From contig NC_061866.1 in the NCBI RefSeq assembly GCF_907164915.1, forward strand, positions 24,693,905 to 24,757,904: a DNA stretch of 64,000 nucleotides, in the 5' to 3' direction. The notes under the pieces are model-generated. The model saw nothing but the letters and a program-made list of their open reading frames with translations. It searched no databases and was not told the origin of the DNA. Below are positions 43,885-55,463 of the stretch, in pieces. The stretch is from Impatiens glandulifera (lineage: Eukaryota; Streptophyta; Magnoliopsida; Ericales; Balsaminaceae). Each line of letters starts with the position of its first letter. Within the stretch, counting starts at the first letter, position 1. The translations under genes were made by a program, and so were the position numbers.

Positions 43885-45285
43885 TGTTAGGATCTAGGTC
43901 GCGGCTGACGGACCGGGGTCTGACCGGTCAACGCGTCTCACTCAAAGGGTGGTGATTAATCCGGTTAGAGATTAATCTCGGGGTTTCAATACTACACAAA
44001 TTGTCACAAACCCTTGAACAGAGTTCAAGCGCGGAAGTGGTTTGTTTCAGGTTGAAGCAGCATACACACGAGATAGGCAGAACCGGATTTGAATAGGACA
44101 GTTTTGGAGATTACCGGATCGGTTTTGTAGCTTAGTAATTCGGTTTAGGTGATGTTGAATCGGTTGGAGCGGTATTAGTAGGTTAGTGCAGATCGGTTAG
44201 AAATTAAATCAGGCGGAAAGTAAATAACAAGACATGTTTTTTATGGATGTTCGGAGATAAAACTCCTACATCATCCCTTCCTCTCGAAACCGCGAGAAGG
44301 ATATTCATTAAGGAATACAAACACAATCCGATCGAGACTTATTTCCTGCTCGATAACACCCGTACAATTTTAACCGAAATTGTAAATACACTTCAAATAA
44401 GCGCTTAAGCTTTCTAGAGATAGAACACAATCTTTTTGCTTAGGCTATAGAAAATTCAGAACTTGTAACCCGTATTTATTCCTAATTAGCTCCTTCTTTT
44501 ATAGGTGAAATGTGCCAACGGTCACATTTCATTTCCTTGAATTTGTTTGGTTGAACAGAGGTTCAGTGATTCAGACCTGGCGGTCTATTCTTCAGACCTG
44601 GCGGTCTAGTCTTCCAGTGTAGGTCAAACCGGCTACGTTTGTCTTTTACTCAATATGGCAACTGTCGGTTGGACGGTTGCCTATACCTGGAAGATTCCTT
44701 TCTGATTTATCCTGAAGTGAAAAGATCTTGTAGAACGATCTTCTGCAGCCTGTAGACTGTCCTCAGACTTGTATGAATATGGCAATACTAAGTCTGTTCC
44801 TTCGGTATCATTCTCAAAAGATACCCGAAATGTCTTTTTATGCTGGTCGGTTGTTTATGCTAACCGGATGACTTCCGGTTTTTCCATATGTTCCGATTGA
44901 CCGACTGTTCAATAATTCTGGCCTTCTGATTTGACCGATCTTGTATTTCTTGTTCGGTCATGTTTTTGGTCGGTTTGATTGCTTGACCGGTTGAGTTTCA
45001 TAACCGGTTGAGTAATTTGACCGGTTGAATTCTTTGCCTATTCCTGCACAAGAGATTTGTTTTTGTTAAGTTTTATATAACCGATCTAATTTTATCTAAC
45101 AATTTTTTCCTTTTTGATTATTTTATTTAAAATATTCAAAATCATGTAAGAATGCAAGTGTAGGCCGGTTTTGTTTTTAAGAATTTGTTTGGCCGGATTT
45201 TTGGAAACTAACTTGGGAGAGTTTTTCGAAAAATTTTCGAAAATTTTGAGAAAAATTTTGAAATTTTTTATCTTTTATCTTATCA
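43885..45285 (-). mobile_element. solo LTR, 1401 bp (long form), inside pol of D
   Basis: Plus orientation TGTTAGGATC...CTTATCA with perfect 5-bp TSD AAGAT. No internal region, so it arose by LTR-LTR recombination of a minus-strand element. It holds the whole short LTR of family A (43885-45103, ending TCTAACA), then a polypurine-type run (cctttttgatt) and about 180 more bp. So the polypurine tract lies inside the LTR. TATA (minus) at 44495-44504; conserved R/U5 block at 44240-44306. Confidence 0.92.
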
Positions 45286-45290
45286 AAGAT
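45286..45290. repeat. target site duplication AAGAT (right) of solo LTR
   Basis: Repeats 43880-43884; pol text follows at once. Confidence 0.93.
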
Positions 45291-48200
45291 TCTCCATGGT
45301 AATTTAACAATTGACAATGTACTTCTAGTTGAAAATCGACATTTTAACCTGCTAAATATTAGTCAGATGTGTGATACTGGATATACTGTAGAATTTCTTA
45401 AACACGCATGCTTAGTTAAAAACTCTCAGGGTAGCACACTACTAACCGGAAATAGGTTAGGAAATATATACAAGGTAGACTGGAAAAATGAAGTGGAACA
45501 TCCTGTTTGCATGGTAGCTAAAACCGATCAAACCTGTCTATGACATTAAAGATTAAACCACCTAAACCTCAAAACCTTAAACTATATCCGCGGTAAAAAG
45601 CTAGTTGAAGGAATTCCTGATATAATATTTAATAAGGATAAGATGTGTTCAGTGTGTCAAATGCGTAAACAAACTAAATCAACCTTTAAGAGCAAAGGAC
45701 ACATTCAGTCTAACCGATGCTTAAATCTTCTTCACAAGGATTTATTTGGACCGATTAAGGTCACCAATCTAGGTGGTATGCTTTACACTATGGTTGTTAT
45801 TGATGATTATTCTAGATATACATGGGTCACATTTTTGGCATCTAAACGTGAAACCGCATCCAATTTAACTACACTGCTTAAGCGTTTACAAAATGAAAAA
45901 TCAACACATATAAATAGCATTAGCAGTGATAGAGGAACCGAATTTACAAATAGTACTCTAAATGCATTTCTTGATGAATCCGGCATTAGACACGAGTTGT
46001 CTAGTGCTAGAACTCCTCAACAGAATGGCCTGGCTGAGAGAAGAAACCGATTTCTCAAGGAAGCCGCAAGGTCTATGATAGCCGATTTGGGTGTTGCTCA
46101 AAATTTTTGGGTTGAAGCTATCAATACTGCATGTTATACACAAAACCGGTCTTTGATCAACAAATTTCATAATAAAACACCGTACGAAGTGTATTTTGAT
46201 AGAATTTCTAACATTTGGTATCTTAAGATTTTCGGTTGTAAATGCTAAATTCACATTAATGGCAAAATCTACTTATCTGCTTTTGATGCAAAATCCGATA
46301 TTGGAATAATGCTAGGATACTCAGCGGTTAGTAAAACATATAGAGTATATAATACTATAACTTTAACCGTGGAAGAATCACTTCATGTTGTATTCGATGA
46401 ATCGGTTGAAAGTAACACCGCATCATCCTTTGATCTACACAACAGATTGGAAAATAATAATATCCATTCTGATAGTGAAGATGAGATTCTAGTTTACAGA
46501 CGGTTTGTCCATGACTAAATGGGTGTTGTTGAAACCCAGCCGGATCAAGCGTCCACACAGCAGGAAGCTGACACCTCGGTTCAAACTGAGGAAATCGGTC
46601 GGTCTGACACTATTGCTCAGCCTACCGATATGTCTAGTCTTGATCAAAAAAACGGTGATTTGGTAGACACTCATGAACCGAATCTCAAAAGGAACATAAA
46701 CCATCCTCTTGAGCTTATTATAAGTGACCCTTCAAAACCCATCCAAACTAGGCGACAAAAACTAGAGGAATACTTTAATTCCGCTTTCATATCCCAGATT
46801 GAGCCGAAAAAGGTGGATGAAGCATTGTCGGATCCGGATTGGATCTTAGCAATGCAAGAAGAGTTAAACCAGTTTGAGAGTAATAAAGTCTAGTATCTAG
46901 TCCTTAGACCGAAAGATCAACCGGTCATAGGAACAAGATGGGTATTCAGAAATAAACTCAATGAAGACGGTTTGGTTACGAGGAACAAAGCTAATTAGTG
47001 GCACAAGGATACAAATAGGAAGAAGGGATTGATTTTGAAGAATCATATGCCCATGTAGCTAGAATTGAAGCCATTAAAATTTTTCTAGCCTTTGCTGCTT
47101 TCAAAAAATTTAAATTTTTCCAAATGGATGTCAAAAGTGCATTTTTAAATGGTGACTTACGTGAAGAAGTATACGTTGAACAACCACCCGGTTTTAAAAA
47201 TGTTGACCTGACTAATCATGTATATCGTCTAAATAAAGCTCTTTACGGTTTAAAACAAGCTCTTAGAATTTGGTATGATACACTAACCGCATTTCTGATA
47301 CATCATGACTTCACCATAGGTTTAGTAGATAAAACCCTATTCAAATTTGAGAAAAAGGGACACATTCTACTTGTTCAAATATATGTAGATGATATCATTT
47401 TCAGATCAACCGATCCTAAGCTGTGTGATAAATTCTCAACCCTGATGACTAACAAATTTGAAATGAGTATGATGAGAGAATTAAGTTTCTTTCTAGGTCT
47501 TCAGGTTAAATAACTCAAAGGAGGAACTTTCATCAGTCAGCCCAAATACACAAAGGAACTTTTAAAGAAATTTGGGATGGACATATGTTCCTCTACCGCC
47601 ACTCCAATGAGCTCATCAATCAAGCTGGATAAAGATGATGACAGTTAGGGAGTAGACCTAACAGCCTATCGTGGAATCATCGGTTCACTTCTGTACCTGA
47701 CAGCAAACAGACCGGACATATTATTTGCGGTTAGAGTGTGTGGAAGATTCCAGGCTAATCCCAAACAGTCTCACTATACAGCCGCTAAACGAATCCTAAA
47801 ATATCTAAAAGAAACACCTGAAGTTAGTCTATGGTATCCAAAGGACTCAAGTTTTAACCTCACAAGCTATTCTGATGCAGACTATGCAGGATGTAAAGTT
47901 GATAGAAAAAGTACCAGCGGAACATGCCAATTCTTAGGTGATCGGCTTGTTTCATGGCACAGCAAGAAGCAAACATCGGTTCCTATATCAACCGCAAAAG
48001 CTGAATATCTGGCAGCCGGAAGTTGTTGTTCACAACTTCTATGGATTCAACAGCAACTAAAGGACTTTGGTGTCACCGCCAAAGAGTCTCCTATTTTCTG
48101 TGACAACACAAGTGACATAACAATCACATACAATCCAGTTTTACACTCTAGAACCAAGCACATCGACATGTCATGCAGGAACATGTCATGTAGAAGCACA

Positions 48201-48328
48201 TCCGGTTGGAATATGTATCAACTGATCAACAAGTAGCCGATATCTTCACAAAGCCTCTACAGGAAGCTAAGTTTCTTTTCTTTAGAAACATCCTCAGTCT
48301 AACCGATATAAATCAACTTATTTCTTAA

Positions 48329-48866
48329 AACCTTTAACCTCTAAAGGGAAAAATCGGTTCAGACAGACAAAACCGGCAGTTCTTCCTAAAATGTCGGAAA
48401 CCGAATTTATCATCGTATTTATTGAAGAACCGCTTTGTCTATCAATTACAGTAAACCGACCAGTTACTTAGTACATACACTAATTAACTGCATCAGGACC
48501 AATGACTGAAAACCAACCGGTTTGAAAATACTATATTTTGGAATATTTGGCTTCCCAACAAAATGGAACAACTGTCTGTATTTAGACTTATCTGTTCTGA
48601 AAAGATACCTTTACAAAACAAAGCAGTCATGCCTCAAAAGACGTGAATATATGATATCTTTCACTGTCCAGGCCTATGACTCACACCCTTAGGCTGTAAA
48701 CACACCTAATTCATGCAAAATATTTTATCCTATGGTTAATAAACTATATTACCTACTACCCTCTGGATAATACTGCTCACTTATATCACCCTCCAACTAA
48801 TATATAAGTTAGATGAATATCAAACAAAAATTCACACCCTCAACATCTCATCTAACTAAGGTAAAA
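48329..48866 (+). other. pol to accessory ORF1 gap, element D
   Basis: No gene seen. Rich in aaccgg words at first, then pyrimidine-rich; ends with the TATA-like box at 48799. Confidence 0.5.
48799..48808 (+). promoter_or_regulatory. TATA-like box of accessory ORF1, element D
   Basis: aatatataag, 59-68 bp before the ATG at 48867; the upstream ATG at 48813 is too close to be the usual start. Confidence 0.55.
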
Positions 48867-49511
48867 ATGTCTCAGTTCCAAAACATTCTTCAAATTGATT
48901 TTGACTTATCACAAGGGACACAACACTACGAAATCTTCAAAATGATCAAATCTTTGGAAAGTATCGGTCTTCGGTATTTCCTAGATGACAAACATATCGT
49001 ATTTCCTAAGACCGTAATCGAATTCCTCCACAATGACAAAGTTTTTCGTGGAACTCCATTCTTTGATACTCTTATCCAGTCAAAGGTTGGAAGAACGGTT
49101 TTCGACTTCACCGAGCGAGACTTCGCTCGGTGCTTCGACCTTCCCAAAGAAGGTCTTACAGGTCTCTCTGTTTCGGCTGAATAGAAAGCCGAAATATCTC
49201 TAGAATTTTCCCGCTCCAACTCTCCGGTCAATGATCACGGTGCACGGTCATCATTGAGGGCCGAATATCAGCTCCTCAACGATATCATTGGTAAGGCCAT
49301 CCTGGGAAAGGATGTCACCAATATCTACTGTACCACGATCTTTAACATCATGACTGCCATAACATCCGATACTCTTTTAAACTGGTCTAGGTTGCTGTTT
49401 GACATCCTAATCTGGATGATCAATACCCGACACACCGGTTTCATTCCTCAAATCAACTCTCTACTCATCGAACTCGGGGTTCCACTCTGTTCGGGCGAAG
49501 GGCTGCATTAA
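48867..49511 (+). pseudogene. accessory ORF1, element D, one nonsense codon
   Basis: Start at the ATG of MSQFQNILQIDFD, which aligns with the starts of the family; the frame is also open from 48813. Shared domain: LESIGLRYFL, FTERDFARCFDLPKEG, then TAG at 49182-49184. It continues in the same frame (AEYQLLNDIIGKAILGK, LNWSRLLFDILIWMI, HTGFIPQI) to 49511. Counterpart of B 24016-24777, slightly shorter at the end. A TTGTAC word and AATGAA follow near 49703-49727. Confidence 0.85.
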
Positions 49512-49930
49512 TCCCTGGTCTTGACCAGGGATTCCACGGATTCCTTATATGAGCGGTTTGAGAAAGCATGGAAGAAAAAGAATAGAAACATCACCTCCTC
49601 CGGCCATTAAAGAGTCACTCCTTCGGACAACCGGTCATTTTGCTTCACGCACTAGTTGTATTTCTATCTATTTTAAATCGGTTATGTATTCCTCTTAGTC
49701 TATTGTACTTCATCTTTTCCTTAATGAAATTTTAGTACTTTTGAATTCTAATTGCATGGGAAATTACACAAACTTAGTTGGTTTCTAACTAGATACTCAA
49801 CCTAGGTCTCCGTAACCGGTCAAAAATCACCACTTCCCAAGACGTTTTGAAAACATAAATATTCCACAGCATTAATGAGACAATATGGAATCTTAACATT
49901 AAATGCTCTTACTTTCCCTCTCATTTCAAA

Positions 49931-49940
49931 TCTATTTAAG
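49931..49940 (+). promoter_or_regulatory. TATA-like box of accessory ORF2, element D
   Basis: tctatttaag, about 100 bp before the aligned start; a weak, perhaps mutated TATA. Confidence 0.45.
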
Positions 49941-50021
49941 AAACCTCCCCCCTTTCACTCCAATACATTCCAAGAAAAACATTCTACATCTCTAAGCAAA
50001 ATCTGAAAAAGTTCTCATTCC

Positions 50022-50706
50022 ATCCTCAGAAACTATCTGTGCATCGATTTTGATTCAGTACTATTCATGAAGGACGTTGAAACAAGGGAAATACTTTTTG
50101 AATCTCTGGTCGACACCGGCCTCCGTAGTTTCCTAGAGGAATCCGGACCTCACTTTCTTCCAGAGGTACTGGAATTTTTCTCCAATGCACATATGCATAA
50201 CGGTGCCATTGTCTCCACTGTGAAAACCAGTGTCATCGTTCTCCCGGAAAACCGACTCGCCGGGATGTTCAACCTTCCAACCGAAGGGTTTTCGGACTTT
50301 CCACCACGGGTGGGCAGTTCAGCTAATGATTACGCTGAACTATTCTCCGGCTCCGATATACCGGTTCCAGACCACGGCCTTAAGGACAATCTTGCTCCCC
50401 ACATTCAACTCCTGCACGAGATCGTTAACCGGTCGATCATCTGCCAGTCCTCCAATCAAAACTACTCAAGAAAAGTTTTTTGACATGATGACCTATATCG
50501 TCAGTTCAACCCCCATCAATTGGTAATCGGTCATCTTTAACAACCTGAAGACTATGGTTGAAACGAAGAAACGGTTCGGCTATGCTCCTCACTTGAGCCG
50601 GGTCATCCGGACCTTCGTTCCAAATCTTGGACCGGGTATACCGGTAAATCTCTCAAATGTCCTCAACAGGGAAGTGGTGGAAGACAAACTCTCTAGAATG
50701 ATTTAA
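50022..50706 (+). pseudogene. accessory ORF2, element D, start lost, frameshift and nonsense
   Basis: Family alignment begins near 50022 (RNYLCIDFDSV), but no ATG is there; the first in-frame ATG is 50067. Domain text: VDTGLRSFLEE, LAGMFNLPTEGFSDFPP, LKDNLAPHIQLL, NQNYSRKVF. Near 50480 a T-run shifts the frame, and TAA (50525-50527 region) follows INW where the B copy has Ser. It ends at TAA 50704-50706. Counterpart of B 22926-23594. Not functional. Confidence 0.82.
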
Positions 50707-51023
50707 GTTCTAAGTTGGTTAATTCTTAATTTTAACATTGTATTTGTACTTCAAACCGATCTTCATATCGGTTCTATCTTCATCATGTTTTTCTTCGTTA
50801 ATCGAATATCAATTTAAATTATAAGGTTCAAAAATCGGTTTAAATTCTTCACCGGTTAAATCGCTTACTGCTTCATTAATTACCGGTTGAATGGCTTACC
50901 GCTTTAATTAATTTCCGCCAAAAGGTCTCCCGCCAAAAGATTGCCGCCAACTCGTTTTAGAGGGAAACTTGGCGCCTTTTCTTGATGTGACGGCTCGCGT
51001 CGGTTCACATTTCAGGTTGCTGC

Positions 51024-51033
51024 CTATAAATAA
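51024..51033 (+). promoter_or_regulatory. TATA-like box of accessory ORF3, element D
   Basis: ctataaataa, 109-118 bp before the ATG at 51142, matching the spacing in element B. Confidence 0.65.
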
Positions 51034-51141
51034 CTTCATTTGTCTTCTTTTTACTCTCTTCCGCGAATCTGTTTTCTCTCTCTAGCAATCATCTAACCCT
51101 CTAAGCTTTCAATCTTTCCAACTTCGATCTCTTTAAACAAA

Positions 51142-53880
51142 ATGGGTCGCGATTCTGCACTCTTCAACCACATTTTTCAAGTTGATTTCGAAGAAATTCG
51201 AACCAACGGTTCGACGGAGGCTAAACAAGTCCTAGAACTCATATCTGCCTCGGGTCTAGAACATTTTCTAAACGGACCGTTCATCATGTATCAAGACGCG
51301 GTCACGGAGTTCTTCCAAACCGCCGTACTCAATGAAGAAACTATATTCGCAACGGTCGGTGGAAAGTCGTTTAAAGTTACAAAGGAATCGGTTGTTGAAT
51401 CTCTCCGCCTACCGACAGAAGGGAGTGACTTCACCGTGGACACAAACGAGGATGAACTTCTTGCGGTTCGTTGTGCTATATCGGACACTAACCAACCGAT
51501 AGTAGTGTCCGGTAAGAAGACAGACCTAAGACCGGAATACAAACCACTTTGCAAAATTATCTCAAAGTCGGTCCAAGGAAGAGGATGCAACTACGACAGC
51601 CTAACCGGGTAGAAGATTGAGATTCTAGCCGGCATAGTTAAAGACATTCAAGTCAACTAGACCAATGTTATTTTCTCCAACCTCTGTGAAATGGTGGATC
51701 CGACCTCAAAACGGTCTTAGGGATATGCCATTCCGCTCGGCAAGCTGATGCGCCACTCAAATATTGAAATCGGCCCAAGTTTTCTTATACCTTCCAGCAA
51801 GATAATAAGATCTACCCACTTTCTGAAAACAGTGGTTCGACCGAGCAGAGCGAAGGCCTCAACCGCTAAACAATCATCCACTCGCCCCAGAAAATCGCAG
51901 CCTAGAAAGAAGAAGGCACCGGAGGGAGAACAATCCGGAAGCAAGGAGGTTCCCCACACATCTGGATCGGCTAATATTCAAGCCGACATCCCTAATCTAG
52001 AGGATTCTGCATCTAGCTCCAGCCGCACCTACTCCAACGACACCGAGAAAAATCGGTCAGACAAAGGAAAAGGGAAGGCCATCGATGAGGAAAATCTGGC
52101 CACAAATCCTAATGATGAATCCGGTCCAGCAAGTCAACTAGAGGTATTTAGATCCGCGGACGACGACGTTCAACAATTGGGAGAAGGACTTGTCTCCCAA
52201 ATCATAGTGCAACTTTTCAATCAGGCTCATATTGTGAGCGATGTTTACTATCAGTGGGCTCTCCAACGACAGGAAGTCGGTTATAATGACATGTTACCGG
52301 AATGTCCCTCTCATCAAAAATGGGAAAAACTTGTAGAAACAGAAAGATCGGTGTTCGAACTGACAAAGACTAAGAGCGTTGTCACCGCTCTTAGAAGAGG
52401 AAGGATGGTTGAACCGCACGCCCGGTTGAAAGAACTCACCGGCCACATCCGTCACCTTCGTGAACAGAATGTCCCTGAAGAGGACAAAAACCAGCTCGAT
52501 GTGATAGTGCTGGAAATGTTAACGTCTAAGGAACAAGAGCTAACCGATGAGATGACGCGGTTGGAATCGGAAGTCGCTCATCAAGAAGACTCACACTTTT
52601 CAAGATCTCATCCTGAAGATGATGAAAGATCTAAATCCAATGGCGGTCCGAATCCGGATGAGGCCGAGAATGCCCCTCCTCCACCGGAATCCACAGTCAA
52701 CAGAATTGAAACCAAAACGGGTAATCAACTCATTGATCGGCCCGGGTCTCCACAAACCGATAAATCATCGGCGCCTGTATTGACCGAGGACCACGTCAAG
52801 GGATTCATCGAGGAATTTTGTCAAGATGCCATCATCCCGTGGCAGACTAGAATGAAGGAATGGGCGAAGAAATCCAACCGGTTGATTGAGTCTACCGGTG
52901 AAAAGCTCAACTCTGCAATCCAACGGCTTACAGTCGTTGAAGAAAACTACGGCCTAACCGACCAACTGATCAGCTCCAGGACACATAGAACTACAACTCT
53001 GGAGGACAGTTTTGCTCAAACCGACCAGCGGCTCGGTTCAATAGATCAAAGATTAACGACTCTTGAAGAGGGTGACAACTATACTGCTCAACAACTTACG
53101 TCAACGGATCATAAGTTGGCAACTCTTGAAGAGGGTCTGTATCAATCCGGTATCCAGGCCGGTTCGATACTTCAGAGAATGGAAGCGCTTGAAGAAAAGC
53201 ATGCCCTAACCGAAGCCGCGCTACAAGCGGTCTCCGAAAAGCTGGCGGAAATGATTGCGGCAAAGCTAGCGGCCGACGAGGCGCTTGAGAAAGCGAGTGA
53301 TATCGCGGCTCAAAAGATCCAAGAAGCTGAAGACGAGAACATGCGGATTCTGAAGGAAAGGTAACAGGTGGATACGAGTCTGGCCCAACATGTTCAAGTG
53401 GTAGAAAATGATGCACCAGAACAAGTGGTACAAGCAAATGAGGACGCGGCTCGGCTAATTCAACAACAATTGATATATGACGATATCGCCGACAAAAATA
53501 AACAATCAAATTCGGCTGCTCCCTCAACCGGACCGGTAACCAGAAAGAGAAAGGCCACCAAGTAGACAGCGGCTAAACTGACTCAACAGCTGTTGGCTGA
53601 CATTGCTGAACCGACCAATGATCCTCCAATCAACCCGGATTCACCAGATATCGAAGAGGTTGAGGACGAGGCTATATCGCTATTAAAGAGAGTGCGGTGT
53701 ATCAATGTGCTACCACTCAGATCGGTCCCTTCACCAACACAATCTTCACCAATCACCGGCACCTCGGGCGGTCAAGCATCTTCTTCCGGACTTGGCATCG
53801 ACCCTTGCAATCCGGGAAAAGGAGTGATGGTTGCATACCTCAAAAGATATATGTCTAAGGACAACAAGAATAGGGAATAG
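51142..53880 (+). pseudogene. accessory ORF3, element D, one frame with five stops
   Basis: One reading frame of about 912 codons with stops at 51610, 51658, 51718, 53362 and 53563 and no frameshift. The domain: FQVDFEEI, ASGLEHFLNGPF, ATVGGKSFKVTKESVVE, LRLPTEGSDF, KSVQGRGCNYDSLTG. Then basic clusters (RPRKSQPRKKKAPEG) and an acidic middle with conserved YNDMLPECPSHQKWEKLV. A tail with repeats of about 20 residues around TTLEEG and TDQRL (about 52990-53190) should form a coiled coil. Unlike B, tail and domain are not split at the B position. No membrane segment. Confidence 0.87.
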
Positions 53881-54003
53881 ACTTTCAATTATCTCTTCTT
53901 TATGTCAACTTTACTGTATTTCTTATTTATATATATAAAGTATTTTTAAAACCGGCCTACAATTTACTTCTTACATGGTTTTGAATATTTTAAATAAAAT
54001 AAT

Positions 54004-54018
54004 AAAAAAGGGGGAAAT
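54004..54018 (+). promoter_or_regulatory. polypurine tract of element D
   Basis: aaaaaagggggaaat directly before TGATAAG, the start of the long-form LTR. Confidence 0.85.
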
Positions 54019-55463
54019 TGATAAGATAAAATTTTAGACAAAATTTTTATCAAATTTTTCCAAAATTTTTCTAAATTTTTTTTTTCTTTTCTCAAATCTG
54101 CCAAACAAACTTTTAAAACAACCGGCCTACTTCTTACTTTTTACATGATTTTGAATATTTTAAATAAAATAATCAAAAAGGGAGAAATTGTTAGATAAAT
54201 TAGACTGGTTAAAATAAGAACTTAACAAAAGCAAACTTCCTGTGCAGGAACGGTCAAGAATCTGACCAGTCAAGAATCCAACCGACCAAAGAATCTAACC
54301 GGTTAGAAGAAGAAGCAAAGGATGTATCCAAAACCGGAAATTATCCGGTTAACCTGAAGCTATGAACAACCGATAGACATCCTAAACCGAAATATAGTAT
54401 CCAACCGGAAAACCGATGAAGAGACCACTTAGAGAAAGAAGCCAAGATTATCAAACTAAGTACAATCTATAAATTGGTGCAAACGAACACTTTGAGTATC
54501 TGCGGAAGATGATACCAAAGGAACAGACTGTAATATTGCCATATCCATACAAGTCTGATGATACTTTGAAGGCTGCAGAAGATTACCTGAAGAAACAGTT
54601 ACCATTTTGGTACAAGTCAAAGGTGCAGTTCTCTAGATGCAGGTAACTGTCCAACCGAAGTTGCCATATTAAGTAAAAGACAAATCAGAGCCGGTCTGCT
54701 CCATGCCTTGGAAGCTTAAACCGCAATTAATGCATTGCTGAACCTCTGCTCAACCAATCAGATTCAAGGATTATCCTGAAGGTATCCGTTAAAGAAATGT
54801 GACCGTTGGCACATTTCACCTATAAAAAAAAGGAGCTGAAGAGGAGTAAATGCAGTTCTGAGAGTTCCACAAGTTCTAAGAGATACAACAATCAAGAGCG
54901 CCAACAACCCAAGTTACAAGTTGTGTTTATCTCTCTACAAGATAAAAAGCTTAAGTGTGCATTTGAAGTGTGATTACAATTTCTGTGAGAATTGTAAGAG
55001 TGTTTATCAAGTAGAAAATAAGACTCGATCGTGTATTGTGTTTGTGTATTCTTTAGTGAATATCCTTCTTGCGGTTTCGAGAAGAAGGGGTGACGTAGGT
55101 ATTTTATCTCCGAACATCCATAAAAACCTGTGTCTTGTTCCTTTACTTTCTGTCGGTTCTGTTTGCTAACTGACTCATCCTATAATAACCGAATTACATC
55201 ATTCTAACCGATTCATTAAACCTCAAACCGACCTCCTAATCTCCAAATCGATATTCTTCAAAACCTATCTCTATTCATCTTGTGTGTGTTGCTTCAACCT
55301 GAAATAAACCACTTCCGCACTTGAACTCGGTTCAAGGGTTTGTGACAGTTTGTGTAGTATTGAAATCCGGTGTTAATTTCTAACCGGATTAAACACCAAC
55401 TGTTGAGTGTTGTCAGATAGTGTTAACCGGCTAGACCCCGGTTCGCCATCGGCGATCTAGATC
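54019..55463 (+). repeat. 3' LTR of element D, long form, about 1445 bp
   Basis: Starts TGATAAGATA, like the end of the solo LTR. An inner polypurine run (aaaaagggagaaat, about 54175-54188) and a second TGTTAGATAAA start lie at 54189, where short LTRs of this family begin. TATA ctataaaaaa at 54820-54829. Conserved R/U5 block at 55050-55113. It ends GATCTAGATC without the usual CTAACA, so the last bases are lost. Confidence 0.88.

Larger units (their letters stand above)
43667..48328 (+). pseudogene. copia pol, element D, interrupted by solo LTR, many stops
   Basis: Starts in the 14-nt overlap with gag (MDPSKCGYQ). The protease motif is ruined (WYLDNDWSKHMTG; DSG became DND). Broken at 43884 by the solo LTR, resuming at 45291 with GAG-pre-integrase text. 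The integrase core (45643-46248) keeps D (HKDLFGP), D (SSDRGTEF) and E (NGLAERR). RT pieces at 46895-47513 keep YVDD (47380 region). RNase H (47736-48236) has YSDADYAGC and CDNTS. Stops near 46246, 46518, 46893, 46996, 47512 and 47648, and further shifts. Ends at TAA 48326-48328. Confidence 0.92.
42323..55463 (+). mobile_element. Ty1-copia element D, decayed, with nested solo LTR
   Basis: Plus strand: rearranged 5' LTR (42323-42825), primer site, gag with a large deletion, pol broken by a solo LTR and stops, accessory ORFs 1-3, polypurine tract, 3' LTR (54019-55463). Same family as A by LTR and gag wording. The 3' LTR has lost the last CTAACA, so no target duplication can be read. Many lesions are single TAG/TAA/TGA changes, typical of an old methylated copy. 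Confidence 0.92.

Noticed and set aside
51142..53880. Envelope-like protein
   Set aside because: No signal peptide, membrane segment or Cys pattern; basic clusters and coiled coils point to an internal, perhaps nuclear, protein.
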